Shown here piece after piece: positions 28,154 through 36,901 of a stretch of 64,000 nucleotides of DNA. The notes beneath the pieces were generated by a model, which saw only the letters and a program-made list of their open reading frames with translations, was not told the DNA's origin and searched no databases. Origin of the DNA: Sphingobacterium bovistauri (GTDB taxonomy: Bacteria > Bacteroidota > Bacteroidia > Sphingobacteriales > Sphingobacteriaceae); NCBI RefSeq assembly GCF_020295405.1, contig NZ_JADEYP010000011.1:1-64000 (forward strand). The letters are read 5' to 3'. The translations under genes and the position numbers were made by a program. How positions within the stretch are numbered: the stretch's first letter is position 1; each line of letters starts with the position of its first letter.

Positions 28154-28972
28154 ATGATGATGCGTAATTTTCTACCTTTTATTCTTTTATTTTTTGTTGC
28201 TTGTGATTTTCAAGGCAATACCCCCACACGTAATCTAGACTTAAAAGATAAAATAGATGATATATTTTCTAAACAAGATCTGAAAGGAACCATCTTAGTG
28301 TATGATGCAAAACAAAAAGTGTACTATTCAAATGATTTTGGATTAGCAGAAAAAGGTTATCTACCCGCGAGCACATTCAAAATCGCAAATTCAATTATAG
28401 CTTTTGAAAGTGATGTCCTAAAAGATGAAAATACAGTAATGAAATGGGATGGTCAGAAACGAGCGCTTCCTTCTTGGGAAAAAGATATGAATGTACGTGA
28501 AGCTTTTCAAGCATCCTGTCTACCCTGCTACCAAGAGGTAGCTAAAAATATAGGTGCGAAACGTATGAAGACTTACCTAAACAAATTGCATTACAACAAT
28601 ATGGAGGTAAGCGAAAGTACAATATCAGACTTTTGGATAAAAGGGAACTCTCACATTACCCCCTTTGAGCAAATCGACTTTATGCAGCGTCTATATACAA
28701 AAAAACTCCCTATTCTTAACACAACATATGATAAGATGTTGCACATTTTTGAAAAAGAAAAAACATCAACCTATACCTATTATGGCAAATCAGGCTGGTC
28801 TGAAAACAACAGTGTGAATAATGGATGGTTTGTCGGTTTTGTTGTAAAAAATACTCAAGCATATTATTTTGCACTGAATGCTGAACCGATCGATCAAAAT
28901 AACACATCAAAATTTACCGAAGGTCGTGAGTTGGCCACACGTGAAGTTTTAAAATTATTACAAATACTATAA
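28154..28972 (+). CDS. Class D (OXA-type) beta-lactamase-like lipoprotein
   Basis: A 272-residue serine beta-lactamase/BlaR-sensor fold protein. The signal ends in a possible lipobox at C17 (FFVAC). Class D motifs in order are STFK at 73-76 (nucleophile S73, carboxylatable K76), SxV replaced by SCL (121-123), YGN replaced by YNN (147-149), the FW pair at 160-161 that packs on the modified lysine, and KSG (212-214). The family is normally periplasmic; here it is probably lipid-anchored. No regulator, integron or IS is adjacent, so it looks like an intrinsic chromosomal gene. It starts a two-gene unit with the DUF4886 gene (16 bp gap). Activity on drugs cannot be told from sequence. Confidence 0.85.
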   Translation: MMMRNFLPFILLFFVACDFQGNTPTRNLDLKDKIDDIFSKQDLKGTILVYDAKQKVYYSNDFGLAEKGYLPASTFKIANSIIAFESDVLKDENTVMKWDGQKRALPSWEKDMNVREAFQASCLPCYQEVAKNIGAKRMKTYLNKLHYNNMEVSESTISDFWIKGNSHITPFEQIDFMQRLYTKKLPILNTTYDKMLHIFEKEKTSTYTYYGKSGWSENNSVNNGWFVGFVVKNTQAYYFALNAEPIDQNNTSKFTEGRELATREVLKLLQIL

Positions 28973-28988
28973 TCAACACAACTATACA

Positions 28989-29828
28989 ATGAAAAACCTT
29001 ATTACAAGTTTATTTACCATTCTTTTCATGACCATAAGCGTTACTGCGCAAGAAAAGGTTCTTAAGATTTTAGCCATTGGCAACAGCTTCTCCGAAGATG
29101 GCATTGAAAATTATCTCTATGATTTAGCTAAAGCTGATGGCAGAAAGATAATAATAGGAAACATGTACATTGGTGGTGCTTCGGTAGAGTTACATGTTAA
29201 AAATTCTCGCGAAGACAAAGCAGCTTATTCATACCGCAAGATAGGGCTAGATGGAGAGAAGGTCACAACAAAAGAGATTCGTATTTCACAAGCCATAGCA
29301 GATGAAGATTGGGACTATATAAGCTTACAACAATCGAGTCCTTATTCTGGACAACACGAAGCTATTATGAAAGATTTACCTGAATTGATTACTTATGTAA
29401 AGTCTTTAAAGAAATCCCATACAAAATTAGTCTATCATCAAACGTGGGCATATCAACAGGATTCTAAGCATAAAGGTTTTGCGAACTATGATAACAACCA
29501 ATCCAAGATGTATACCGCAATAGCTGATGCAACAAAGAAAATAAGCAAGATGAAAGATTTTGCTATGGTCATTCCCGCTGGAACAGCCATTCAAAATGCC
29601 CGCACGTCCTCACAAGGCGACACCTACACACGTGATGGCTATCATTTAGAATTGACCTACGGAAGATTCACCGCAGCCTGCACTTGGTATGAAAAACTAT
29701 TCAAAAAGGATGTCCGCAAAAATAGCTACACACCTGAAAAAGTAACAGAAAAGCAAGCTGTGATTTCCAAACAAGCAGCACACAAGTCTGTGAAAAAACC
29801 TTTTAAAATATCAAAAGTTAACTTATAA
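28989..29828 (+). CDS. DUF4886 SGNH-fold hydrolase, secreted
   Basis: A 279-residue protein with a Sec signal peptide (about 1-20, VTAQ). The SGNH/GDSL-type serine motif is GNSFS with S33. The oxyanion region has G-G-A-S near 61-64. The paired D-x-x-H appears as DGYH (D216, H219). The family is annotated DUF4886 and is expected to be an esterase, often acting on acylated glycans. The final 40 residues are lysine-rich and look unstructured. It follows the class D enzyme by 16 bp and is ended by a strong hairpin, so the pair should share one transcript. Confidence 0.78.
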   Translation: MKNLITSLFTILFMTISVTAQEKVLKILAIGNSFSEDGIENYLYDLAKADGRKIIIGNMYIGGASVELHVKNSREDKAAYSYRKIGLDGEKVTTKEIRISQAIADEDWDYISLQQSSPYSGQHEAIMKDLPELITYVKSLKKSHTKLVYHQTWAYQQDSKHKGFANYDNNQSKMYTAIADATKKISKMKDFAMVIPAGTAIQNARTSSQGDTYTRDGYHLELTYGRFTAACTWYEKLFKKDVRKNSYTPEKVTEKQAVISKQAAHKSVKKPFKISKVNL

Positions 29829-29833
29829 AAGAA

Positions 29834-29873
29834 AACAAAAAGAGCGAGTAATGTAATACTCGCTCTTTTTGTT
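29834..29873. terminator. Terminator after the beta-lactamase-like/DUF4886 unit
   Basis: A perfect 17-bp stem (29834-29850 with 29857-29873), core AGAGCGAGTA, has a 6-base loop. A- and T-runs lie on both sides, so it can also end minus-strand reading from the small ORF or priA. Confidence 0.88.
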
Positions 29874-29894
29874 ACTTCAATTCCTCTGGACTCA

Positions 29895-30011
29895 TTATCT
29901 TTTCAAGAATTTATTTACCACGCGGTAAATTATAATTACTAAAAAAATCAAAAACGCTATATTTGCTAATTGCCAAATAAACAACCCCCAAGAGAAAGAA
30001 TGTACAACCAT
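29895..30011 (-). CDS. Small single-membrane-span protein (38 residues)
   Basis: A short ORF not part of any longer frame: ATG at 30011, stop at 29895. The product begins with the aromatic-rich MVVHSFSWGLFIWQ, has one strong hydrophobic helix (about 9-29) and ends in a basic tail (RVVNKFLKR), as expected for an inner-membrane peptide with the C-terminus inside. It lies 111 bp downstream of priA on the same strand and ends about 20 bp before the hairpin at 29834-29873. I recall similar short proteins with an FSWGLFFWQ-like start in Bacteroidetes, but cannot confirm that here. Function unknown. Confidence 0.5.
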   Translation of the reverse strand: MVVHSFSWGLFIWQLANIAFLIFLVIIIYRVVNKFLKR

Positions 30012-30122
30012 AATTGACAATTCAAATATTTATGATGAAAAATTAAATTTAAACAAAAAATAAGAGAAAAAATAAATATTTAAATTAATTCCATATTTAT
30101 TTCATTAGCCAAATATAGGTAC

Positions 30123-32600
30123 CTAATACGGATCAACATCAATTACAGTACGTACTCCTGCATTATGTTTATCCAATTCAAAATGAAGCAAACCTGTACG
30201 GATTAACTCCTTCACTTTATGGATACTGATGTTGGTGCGTTCGATTTTCAGTGTAATGGTTTGTATATAATGATTACGCACACGAGAAATCAATGGAGGT
30301 TCTGGTCCTAATATTCGATTCCCCAAAGAAGTACGCAATAGATTTGCCAATTTTTGTGCCGAATCTAACGTTTGTTGCTGATCAGGATGTTTGACATCTA
30401 TTTTGATAATACGATAGAAAGGCGGGTAAGCAAAATTCTTCCGTTCAGTCACTTCCTGCATAAACATACCTGTATAATCATGATTAACAACCTGCTCGAT
30501 GACGCGATGATTCGGCGTATACGTCTGAATAATTACTTTTCCTTGATCTTGACGACGGCCTGCACGACCTGCTACTTGGGAGAACAAAGAGAATGCACGT
30601 TCATAAGCTCTAAATTCTGGAAAATTAATAATTGTATCCGCATTAAGAATACCTATCAAACTTACTCGACCGAAATCCAAACCCTTTGCTACCATTTGTG
30701 TACCAATCAACACATCAAATTCATGGTCATCAAAAGCCGAAATAATCCGATCAAAACCATATTTTCCTTTTGTAGAATCTAAGTCTAAACGACCAATTCG
30801 TAAATCAGGCATCAAAATCTCCAGTTCTTCTTCTACCCGTTCCGTTCCAAAACCCTTGCTTTCCATATGTGGCATTCCACAGGCAGGACAGACATTCACT
30901 GTATTTTCTGAATGACCACAATAATGACAATGCAGGAGATTCGATGACTTATGATAAGTCAAACTCACATCACAATTGACACATTTTGCAACATAACCAC
31001 AGGTGCTACATTGTACAAACGGTGTATGTCCGCGCCTATTTTGAAATAGAATAACCTGTTCCTTTTTGGCTACAGCTTCTTCAATTCCTTTTAGTAGACT
31101 AGCACTGAAATACGAATGCATCTCATCCTTTCGCGTGGCTTCTGGTATGTTGACAATTTCTATTTCGGGCAATTGTGCTTCTCCAAATCGTTGCAACAAC
31201 TCCACCAATCCATATTTATTCGCTTTGGCATTGTAATAACTCTCAACGGATGGGGTAGCTGAACCTAACAACACTTTTGCATGATGCAAATGTGCTAAGT
31301 AAATAGCTGTATCCCGCGCGTGATAGCGTGGAGCTGGATCATATTGTTTATATGAATTTTCATGTTCTTCGTCAACGATAATTATACCCAAATCCCGAAA
31401 CGGTAAAAACACCGAAGAACGTGCACCCACCACCACTTTAAATTCATTCTTTACTATCTTGTGCCAGACTTCAGCACGCTCATTATCGTTAAATTTCGAA
31501 TGATAAACCCCCAAATTATTTCCAAAATGAAGCTTCAAACGTTCTGTAATTTGTGTCGTTAATGCAATCTCTGGCAAGAGGTACAACGCGTTTTTGCCCG
31601 AAACCAACGCTTGCTCTATCATCCGAATGTAAATCTGCGTCTTTCCAGAAGCTGTGACACCATGCAGTAAGACCACATCCTTTTGTTCAAATAAGGTATT
31701 AATGGATTCAAAAGCCTTTTGTTGTGTTTCACTAAATGTAAACTCCTTCGTCAGAAGAATATCGTGGCCTTGAAAACGACTAACTACTTTCTCCTTGACT
31801 TCAAAAACTCCTTTATCAATTAACGCAGTAATAGCTCCAGTACCACATCCTGTAGCTTCCATTAAATCTTGACGAGATATATCTTCTTGATTTTTGGACA
31901 GTTGCATAAATCCCAACACTGCGTCTTGCTGCTTAGGCGCTCGATTCAAACTATCCAACAGTTCTCTTTTTCCATCTGGATCATTATAGACTGCCGAAAG
32001 CCTCAAATAAGCCTTCGTTTTTGGCTTATAGCGCTCTTTGATTTCTTCCGAAATCTGGATAAATCCCTTTTCGAATAATGTTTTTAATAAAGGAAAAACA
32101 GATTTCTGTCCTAATATTTTAGACACGTCAGCTACAGACAATTCTCCTGCTACATCTAGCGCATCCAATACTAGAAACTCCTTATCTGATAGTGTTGAAC
32201 GATCTTTATCATCATTAGAAACAGCTATTATTTTTGTTTCTGAAGCCATTTTTAAGGCAGCGGGCAAAGCGGCTTGCATCACTTCCCCCAAATGACACAT
32301 ATAATAGTCTGCTATCCAATCCCATAATTTCAACTGCCCTTCGTCTACAAGAGCATAATCGTCTACCACATCTATGATGTATTTGGCCTCATATTTCTCG
32401 GGTGGCTCAGTCGATATTTGCTTTACAATAGCAGAATAAACCTTATTACGGCCAAATTGCACAATAACACGAACGCCTACTACTACCTTATCATTCAACT
32501 CAAATGGCACACGGTAGGTGTACGTTTTAGCAATAGCCAAAGGCAAGATAACTTCTACAAAATAAGTCTTTCGTTCTGCAAACAAATCTGGATTCGACAT
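30123..32600 (-). CDS. priA: Primosomal protein N' (PriA helicase)
   Basis: A 3'-to-5' helicase that restarts stalled replication forks. The protein has 825 residues from ATG 32600. An ATG 42 bases further upstream (32642) lies inside the terminator of the neighbouring gene and would add non-family residues, so it is rejected. The N-terminal 3'-DNA-binding domain opens with YFVEVILPLAI. Then come a winged helix, Walker A GVTASGKT (about 314-321), the DEEH box in IIVDEEHE and helicase motifs up to QVAGRAGR. The eight-cysteine zinc region reads CSTCGYVAKCVNC and CHYCG...CPACG, with paired C-x2-C units. It is intact. Confidence 0.96.
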   Translation of the reverse strand: MSNPDLFAERKTYFVEVILPLAIAKTYTYRVPFELNDKVVVGVRVIVQFGRNKVYSAIVKQISTEPPEKYEAKYIIDVVDDYALVDEGQLKLWDWIADYYMCHLGEVMQAALPAALKMASETKIIAVSNDDKDRSTLSDKEFLVLDALDVAGELSVADVSKILGQKSVFPLLKTLFEKGFIQISEEIKERYKPKTKAYLRLSAVYNDPDGKRELLDSLNRAPKQQDAVLGFMQLSKNQEDISRQDLMEATGCGTGAITALIDKGVFEVKEKVVSRFQGHDILLTKEFTFSETQQKAFESINTLFEQKDVVLLHGVTASGKTQIYIRMIEQALVSGKNALYLLPEIALTTQITERLKLHFGNNLGVYHSKFNDNERAEVWHKIVKNEFKVVVGARSSVFLPFRDLGIIIVDEEHENSYKQYDPAPRYHARDTAIYLAHLHHAKVLLGSATPSVESYYNAKANKYGLVELLQRFGEAQLPEIEIVNIPEATRKDEMHSYFSASLLKGIEEAVAKKEQVILFQNRRGHTPFVQCSTCGYVAKCVNCDVSLTYHKSSNLLHCHYCGHSENTVNVCPACGMPHMESKGFGTERVEEELEILMPDLRIGRLDLDSTKGKYGFDRIISAFDDHEFDVLIGTQMVAKGLDFGRVSLIGILNADTIINFPEFRAYERAFSLFSQVAGRAGRRQDQGKVIIQTYTPNHRVIEQVVNHDYTGMFMQEVTERKNFAYPPFYRIIKIDVKHPDQQQTLDSAQKLANLLRTSLGNRILGPEPPLISRVRNHYIQTITLKIERTNISIHKVKELIRTGLLHFELDKHNAGVRTVIDVDPY

Positions 32601-32611
32601 ATACACAAATG

Positions 32612-32647
32612 TAAAAAAAAAGCCCTTGATAGCATTTATCATGGGCT
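32612..32647 (-). terminator. Terminator of the DUF423 gene
   Basis: An 11-bp stem with one mismatch (32621-32631 with 32637-32647, core AGCCC/GGGCT) is followed, in minus-strand reading, by eight T. It lies just upstream of priA. Confidence 0.75.
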
Positions 32648-32669
32648 GAATATTTTAGACTGTTAATCT

Positions 32670-33059
32670 TTAAGCTCTGTTTTTCAATGCTGCAACGAAC
32701 AACCCTATCCATCCAACAATGAAACATAATCCACCAAGAGGCGTGATTGGCCCCAATATAGAAACCTTTTCGAGACCTATAAGCTCTCGCACACTCAGTA
32801 AATAAAGAGACCCTGAAAACAAGAATATACCTATAGTAAAAAATATAAATGAAATACGAATAGATTGACTTTTCGCTCTTGAAAAAGTAGACAAAAATAA
32901 TATAGCGAAAGTATGATAAAAATGATATTGATTTGCAGTTTTCCACGTATCAATATGATAATCGCTTATTTTCCCTTCTAACCCATGAGCACCAAACGCC
33001 CCCAAAATCACAGCTATAAGTCCAAATAATGAAGCTGTTAGAATGATTTTTTTATTCAT
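32670..33059 (-). CDS. DUF423 membrane protein
   Basis: A 129-residue inner-membrane protein with four hydrophobic helices. The DUF423 hallmark GAFGAHGLEGK follows the first helix (about 20-30), the central part reads W-K-T-A-N-Q-Y-H-F-Y-H-T, and the end has ITPLGGLCFIVGW. ATG 33059 replaces a TTG at 33071. The function of the family is not established. It is divergent from the 875-residue protein gene. Confidence 0.85.
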   Translation of the reverse strand: MNKKIILTASLFGLIAVILGAFGAHGLEGKISDYHIDTWKTANQYHFYHTFAILFLSTFSRAKSQSIRISFIFFTIGIFLFSGSLYLLSVRELIGLEKVSILGPITPLGGLCFIVGWIGLFVAALKNRA

Positions 33060-33183
33060 TAAAGTAGTCAATAAAATATATCCTTGTTAATATTAGTCAT
33101 AAATGTAGTAAAAAAACAGAAGAAAAAACTACACAAAACAATCATTTTGGAATGGATTACTTCTTTTCAAAATCGGAATTAAG

Positions 33184-33191
33184 TAGGTTTG
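33184..33191 (+). promoter_or_regulatory. -7 box very close to the start of the 875-residue gene
   Basis: TAGGTTTG matches TAnnTTTG and ends four bases before the ATG at 33196, so the predicted transcript has essentially no leader. Confidence 0.45.
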
Positions 33192-33195
33192 TAAA

Positions 33196-35823
33196 ATGAG
33201 GAATACGATTATTATTACGGTTATACTATTTATTGGAGTAATTGCTGCTTCCGTTTATTACTTTCGTGATATAAACAAAGAACAGCATAATACATTAAAA
33301 CCCCTAAAATATCTTCCTGATAACACATTCTTAATTGCATCTATCAAAAACGATGAGATTACAGATAATATTTTTAAAAATTTCGATTTATTTGATGCTT
33401 TGCTAGGCAAACAGGAGCTTCAACTTATCAAAGAATATAAAAACAAAATATTACGTCACGAAGCTTTACATGATTTTATAGAAAACCAAGACATCTACAT
33501 TTCATTTCATCCTGAAGCAGATTCATTAAACACATTATTTACAATCCCCACTTCGACAAATATTGAAGAAAGTGATTTTGCTGTATTAAAGAATGAATTT
33601 GGTCAATCCTATAAATTAGCAACCATCGACACATTAGGAGAAAAAATAACAACATTTAGTAAAGGGAGTCCAGAAACAGTGCTATACACTATTTATTATC
33701 AACACCTTCTTTTCGCATCTTATTCAAAAAGCACTTTACTAGCTGTAATAAATAAGAGTATCCCAAAATTATCAGAAAACCAAATTGATTATTTCATTCA
33801 TAATAATTCAAGAAACACTCCACTAAGTATATATTTTCCACATCAAAATTATGGCGCTATAATCAAACATTTTCAACAAAGAGAAAAAGGAGTTTTTGCA
33901 GACCAATTCATTGGATTAGAGGGACAGTCGGCATGGAATATAAATTTCAAACAAGATGCTCTGATGCTAACTGGAGAAAGTGAAATTAAAAATTCCAAAC
34001 ATAACTATTTAGCTCTATTTCGAAATCAGACTAAGAAAACACAAAGATTATATAACTACTTCCCTTCGAATACTGCTGTATTTATGGAGTATAGTGTTAG
34101 TAATTTCCCAAAATATCAAGCCGATTTAAAGCAATATTTTGAAGCACGTGAAGAATATAAAAAATTGGAATCCACATTCCAGTCATTAGCAGATAGCAGC
34201 TCATCAGTTAGTAAATTACAACATGTATTGCAACATAGTTTTGCCCTCGTCGAACAAACAAATCAAGTGCATATTGGATTTGTAGGCGTAAGTGACACCT
34301 CTACATGGAAAGAAATAGCAAATCGTATCTTGGATGATGAAGGGGATAACATTTACCGCTTTAGAAACGCTAATGTATTTTACGCGTTGTATGGTGAAGC
34401 TTTCAAATACCATACACGTCCATATATAACCAGAGTAGATGATGTGTTAGTAATAGCAAATTCTAGAAATGAATTACAAAACTATCTAACCAATTTCCGT
34501 CGTAAAGATTTACTTACAGGGACGTTGGGATTCAAAAACTTTGAAAAACTTCAAGGAAATGAGGCAAACGTAACTCTATTTGTACATAACAAAAACTCTT
34601 TGTCAAAGATATTATATTCTCTTCCTAGCCATTATCAAAAGAATTTCAAAGATAAAGACAATTTTGGATTCCAAGACTTTTACTCTTGGTCTGTACAATT
34701 ATCTGGCAACAATGGCAATTTCTCTTCCCAAATCTACGCGCTCTACAAAAGCAAAAATGCGCTGGGAAGTACACCTGACTGGACGTATCAGTTCGATGAC
34801 AGGGCAATTACTGACCCTTATGTGTTTGAGCAATCAGACACTAATCAAATGATCTTAATTCAAGAGTTAGACCATACTCTTCACGCTATCCATCCTAAAG
34901 GAAGTAAATTGTGGTCTACTGTAATTTCTGGACGTATAGTTGGCGAAATGCAACAGCTAGCAGACCGCAGTATTGTTTTTGTCACAGACAAAAATCGCCT
35001 GTACCGAATAGATACCTCAGGCAAAACTTTGAAAGGATATTCAACTGGTATTCCAAATGAACCTACAGCATCACCTTTATTAGCTAAGTCTATGAATAAA
35101 GATGTAATCATCATACCTACACAGGATGAAATTCTCGCATACGACTTAGGTGGAAATAGAATCGCAGAGTGGAAATTTACTGAATTTGACGGCAAAATAT
35201 TGGGACCAATTCAATCTATAGGTAAAGAATTTGTATTTGGAACAACATATGGCCGAATATATATTCTTAGTGAAGATGGGTCCTTAAAAAAGGAGATTGA
35301 TATACCTGGAGACGTTGAATTTAAAACCCCAATTGCCGTGGTTGATTTAGGCAGTTCTAAGTATGATTTTTTCGCATACGGTACGAACTCAACACTCTAT
35401 AGAATCGGGATTGACAAAGTAATTTCAGAAGTAAAAATAGATACGCAGACTGAAAAACACAATGGTGCTTTCATAAACATCAACGGCTCATCAGCTCCAG
35501 AATTTGTACTAATTGCAGACAATCAACTGAGTGCCTATGAACCATCAGCATCAACTGCTATCTTTGAATACCACTTTACTAAAAACATTGATGATAAGCC
35601 ACAATTTTTCAAAAATGGAACATCAAATAATCATCTAATAGGGGTCGCCTCAAAAGCCACGAACTTGCTGTATCTTTTTGGTGACAATGGAGCTATAATT
35701 GAAGGTTTTCCTGTGGAAGGCCAACCTTTATTCTATTATGGAAAGGTAAATTACAGCTCTGACACGTATCTTTTGTGTATGCGAAGAGATAAGAAGCTGT
35801 ATGCATTTAAGCATCAAAAATAA
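33196..35823 (+). CDS. Membrane-anchored DUF3352-like protein with C-terminal beta-propeller
   Basis: I do not know a named function. The 875-residue protein has one N-terminal anchor (about 4-23) followed by a long extracytoplasmic part. The first half (about 35-520) resembles DUF3352-like Bacteroidetes proteins: LPDNTFLIASI near the anchor and repeated units of the type T-A-V-F-M-E-Y and F-Y-A-L-Y. From about 530 on, repeated strands of the type ILIQELDHTLHAIHPKGSKLW, VFVTDKNRLYRIDTSGK and VFGTTYGRIYILSEDG resemble a BamB/PQQ-like propeller of about seven blades. It may act in envelope assembly or sensing. It is upstream of the nrnA-like gene, which has its own -7 box. Confidence 0.6.
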   Translation: MRNTIIITVILFIGVIAASVYYFRDINKEQHNTLKPLKYLPDNTFLIASIKNDEITDNIFKNFDLFDALLGKQELQLIKEYKNKILRHEALHDFIENQDIYISFHPEADSLNTLFTIPTSTNIEESDFAVLKNEFGQSYKLATIDTLGEKITTFSKGSPETVLYTIYYQHLLFASYSKSTLLAVINKSIPKLSENQIDYFIHNNSRNTPLSIYFPHQNYGAIIKHFQQREKGVFADQFIGLEGQSAWNINFKQDALMLTGESEIKNSKHNYLALFRNQTKKTQRLYNYFPSNTAVFMEYSVSNFPKYQADLKQYFEAREEYKKLESTFQSLADSSSSVSKLQHVLQHSFALVEQTNQVHIGFVGVSDTSTWKEIANRILDDEGDNIYRFRNANVFYALYGEAFKYHTRPYITRVDDVLVIANSRNELQNYLTNFRRKDLLTGTLGFKNFEKLQGNEANVTLFVHNKNSLSKILYSLPSHYQKNFKDKDNFGFQDFYSWSVQLSGNNGNFSSQIYALYKSKNALGSTPDWTYQFDDRAITDPYVFEQSDTNQMILIQELDHTLHAIHPKGSKLWSTVISGRIVGEMQQLADRSIVFVTDKNRLYRIDTSGKTLKGYSTGIPNEPTASPLLAKSMNKDVIIIPTQDEILAYDLGGNRIAEWKFTEFDGKILGPIQSIGKEFVFGTTYGRIYILSEDGSLKKEIDIPGDVEFKTPIAVVDLGSSKYDFFAYGTNSTLYRIGIDKVISEVKIDTQTEKHNGAFININGSSAPEFVLIADNQLSAYEPSASTAIFEYHFTKNIDDKPQFFKNGTSNNHLIGVASKATNLLYLFGDNGAIIEGFPVEGQPLFYYGKVNYSSDTYLLCMRRDKKLYAFKHQK

Positions 35824-35847
35824 TTTTACGTAGAGACTATTTATTTG

Positions 35848-35855
35848 TACGTTTG
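35848..35855 (+). promoter_or_regulatory. -7 box for the nrnA-like gene
   Basis: TACGTTTG matches TAnnTTTG, 16 bases before the ATG at 35872, in the 48-bp gap after the propeller gene. Confidence 0.45.
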
Positions 35856-35871
35856 TATTCTTAATAAAGAT

Positions 35872-36882
35872 ATGTTACGAGGAGAAGAAAATTTAAATTT
35901 ACTGACCAAACCTAGACGAATTGCGATTACGACACACCACAAACCTGATGGTGATGCATTAGGTTCTTCATTAGGTCTTTACCATTGGCTCAAGAAGAAT
36001 AACCATGATGTTTCTGTTGTTGTTTCTTCTGATTTCCCTTCTTTTTTGGATTGGATGCCAGGGCGTCAGGATGTTGTTTCCTATCCCGAACAACCTGAAT
36101 TAGCACAAAAATTAATAGCAGAAGCTGAGATAATATTTTGTTTGGATTATAGTGCATTATCCAGAACGAATATCTTAGAACCAATTATAGCAAATGCAAC
36201 AGGTCAAAAGTGGATGGTTGATCACCATTTAGACCCTGAAGAATTTGCTCAATTGACATATTGGGATTCTAATGCCGCAGCTACCGCACAGTTAATTTAT
36301 ACGTTCATAGCTGAAGTATGTCAGTCTCCATCTCAAATCGATGCAAACATTGCGACATGTCTCTATGCAGGTATAATGACTGACACAGGTTCTTTCCGTT
36401 TCAGATCAACTACATCTGCTGTGCATCATATTATCGCGAGTTTGATAGATGCTGGAGCTCGTAATTGGGAGATTCACGAACGTATTTATAATAGTTCAAC
36501 AGAACGTCGCCTAAAGTTTCTAGGCTATTGTCTATTAAATTGTTTGGAAGTAATTCCAGAATACAATACAGCATTATTTGCTATTAGCAAAGAAGATTTA
36601 GCACAGTTTCAAATTACAACAGGTGACACTGAAGGATTAGTGAACTATGCTCTCTCTATTAAAGGGGTAAGACTTGCTGCATTATTTGTTGACAGAACTG
36701 AATTAATTAAACTATCTTTACGCTCAATTGGCGAAATACCTTGTAATGAGATATGTAAAAAGTATTTTAATGGAGGAGGTCACCTTAATGCTTCTGGTGG
36801 TAGTTCTTCTGAAGAGTTATCAGTAGTAGTAAACAAATTTAAATCAATTTTACCTGAATACTCAGAAATATTAACAAAGTAA
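35872..36882 (+). CDS. nrnA: DHH/DHHA1 phosphoesterase (NrnA-like nanoRNase/pAp phosphatase)
   Basis: It probably degrades 2-5 nucleotide RNAs and removes phosphate from pAp. The protein has 336 residues from ATG 35872 (the TTG at 35845 is rejected because it abuts the -7 box). DHH motifs are THHKPDGDALGSS (about 21-33), CLDYS near 98 and the namesake MVDHHLDP near 124-131. The C-terminal DHHA1 domain ends in the substrate-binding FNGGGHLNASGG. It is followed after 19 bp by the FKBP lipoprotein gene, so the two are probably co-transcribed. Confidence 0.9.
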   Translation: MLRGEENLNLLTKPRRIAITTHHKPDGDALGSSLGLYHWLKKNNHDVSVVVSSDFPSFLDWMPGRQDVVSYPEQPELAQKLIAEAEIIFCLDYSALSRTNILEPIIANATGQKWMVDHHLDPEEFAQLTYWDSNAAATAQLIYTFIAEVCQSPSQIDANIATCLYAGIMTDTGSFRFRSTTSAVHHIIASLIDAGARNWEIHERIYNSSTERRLKFLGYCLLNCLEVIPEYNTALFAISKEDLAQFQITTGDTEGLVNYALSIKGVRLAALFVDRTELIKLSLRSIGEIPCNEICKKYFNGGGHLNASGGSSSEELSVVVNKFKSILPEYSEILTK

Positions 36883-36901
36883 ATAAGTATTAATCAATAA
36901 A

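Noticed and set aside
30372-30782. 136-codon open frame on the plus strand
   Set aside because: It is antisense to priA, has no family resemblance and follows the codon pattern of priA; it is a shadow frame.
32600-32642. Upstream ATG start for priA
   Set aside because: The stretch lies in the hairpin and T-run that end the DUF423 gene, and the family N-terminus begins at 32600.
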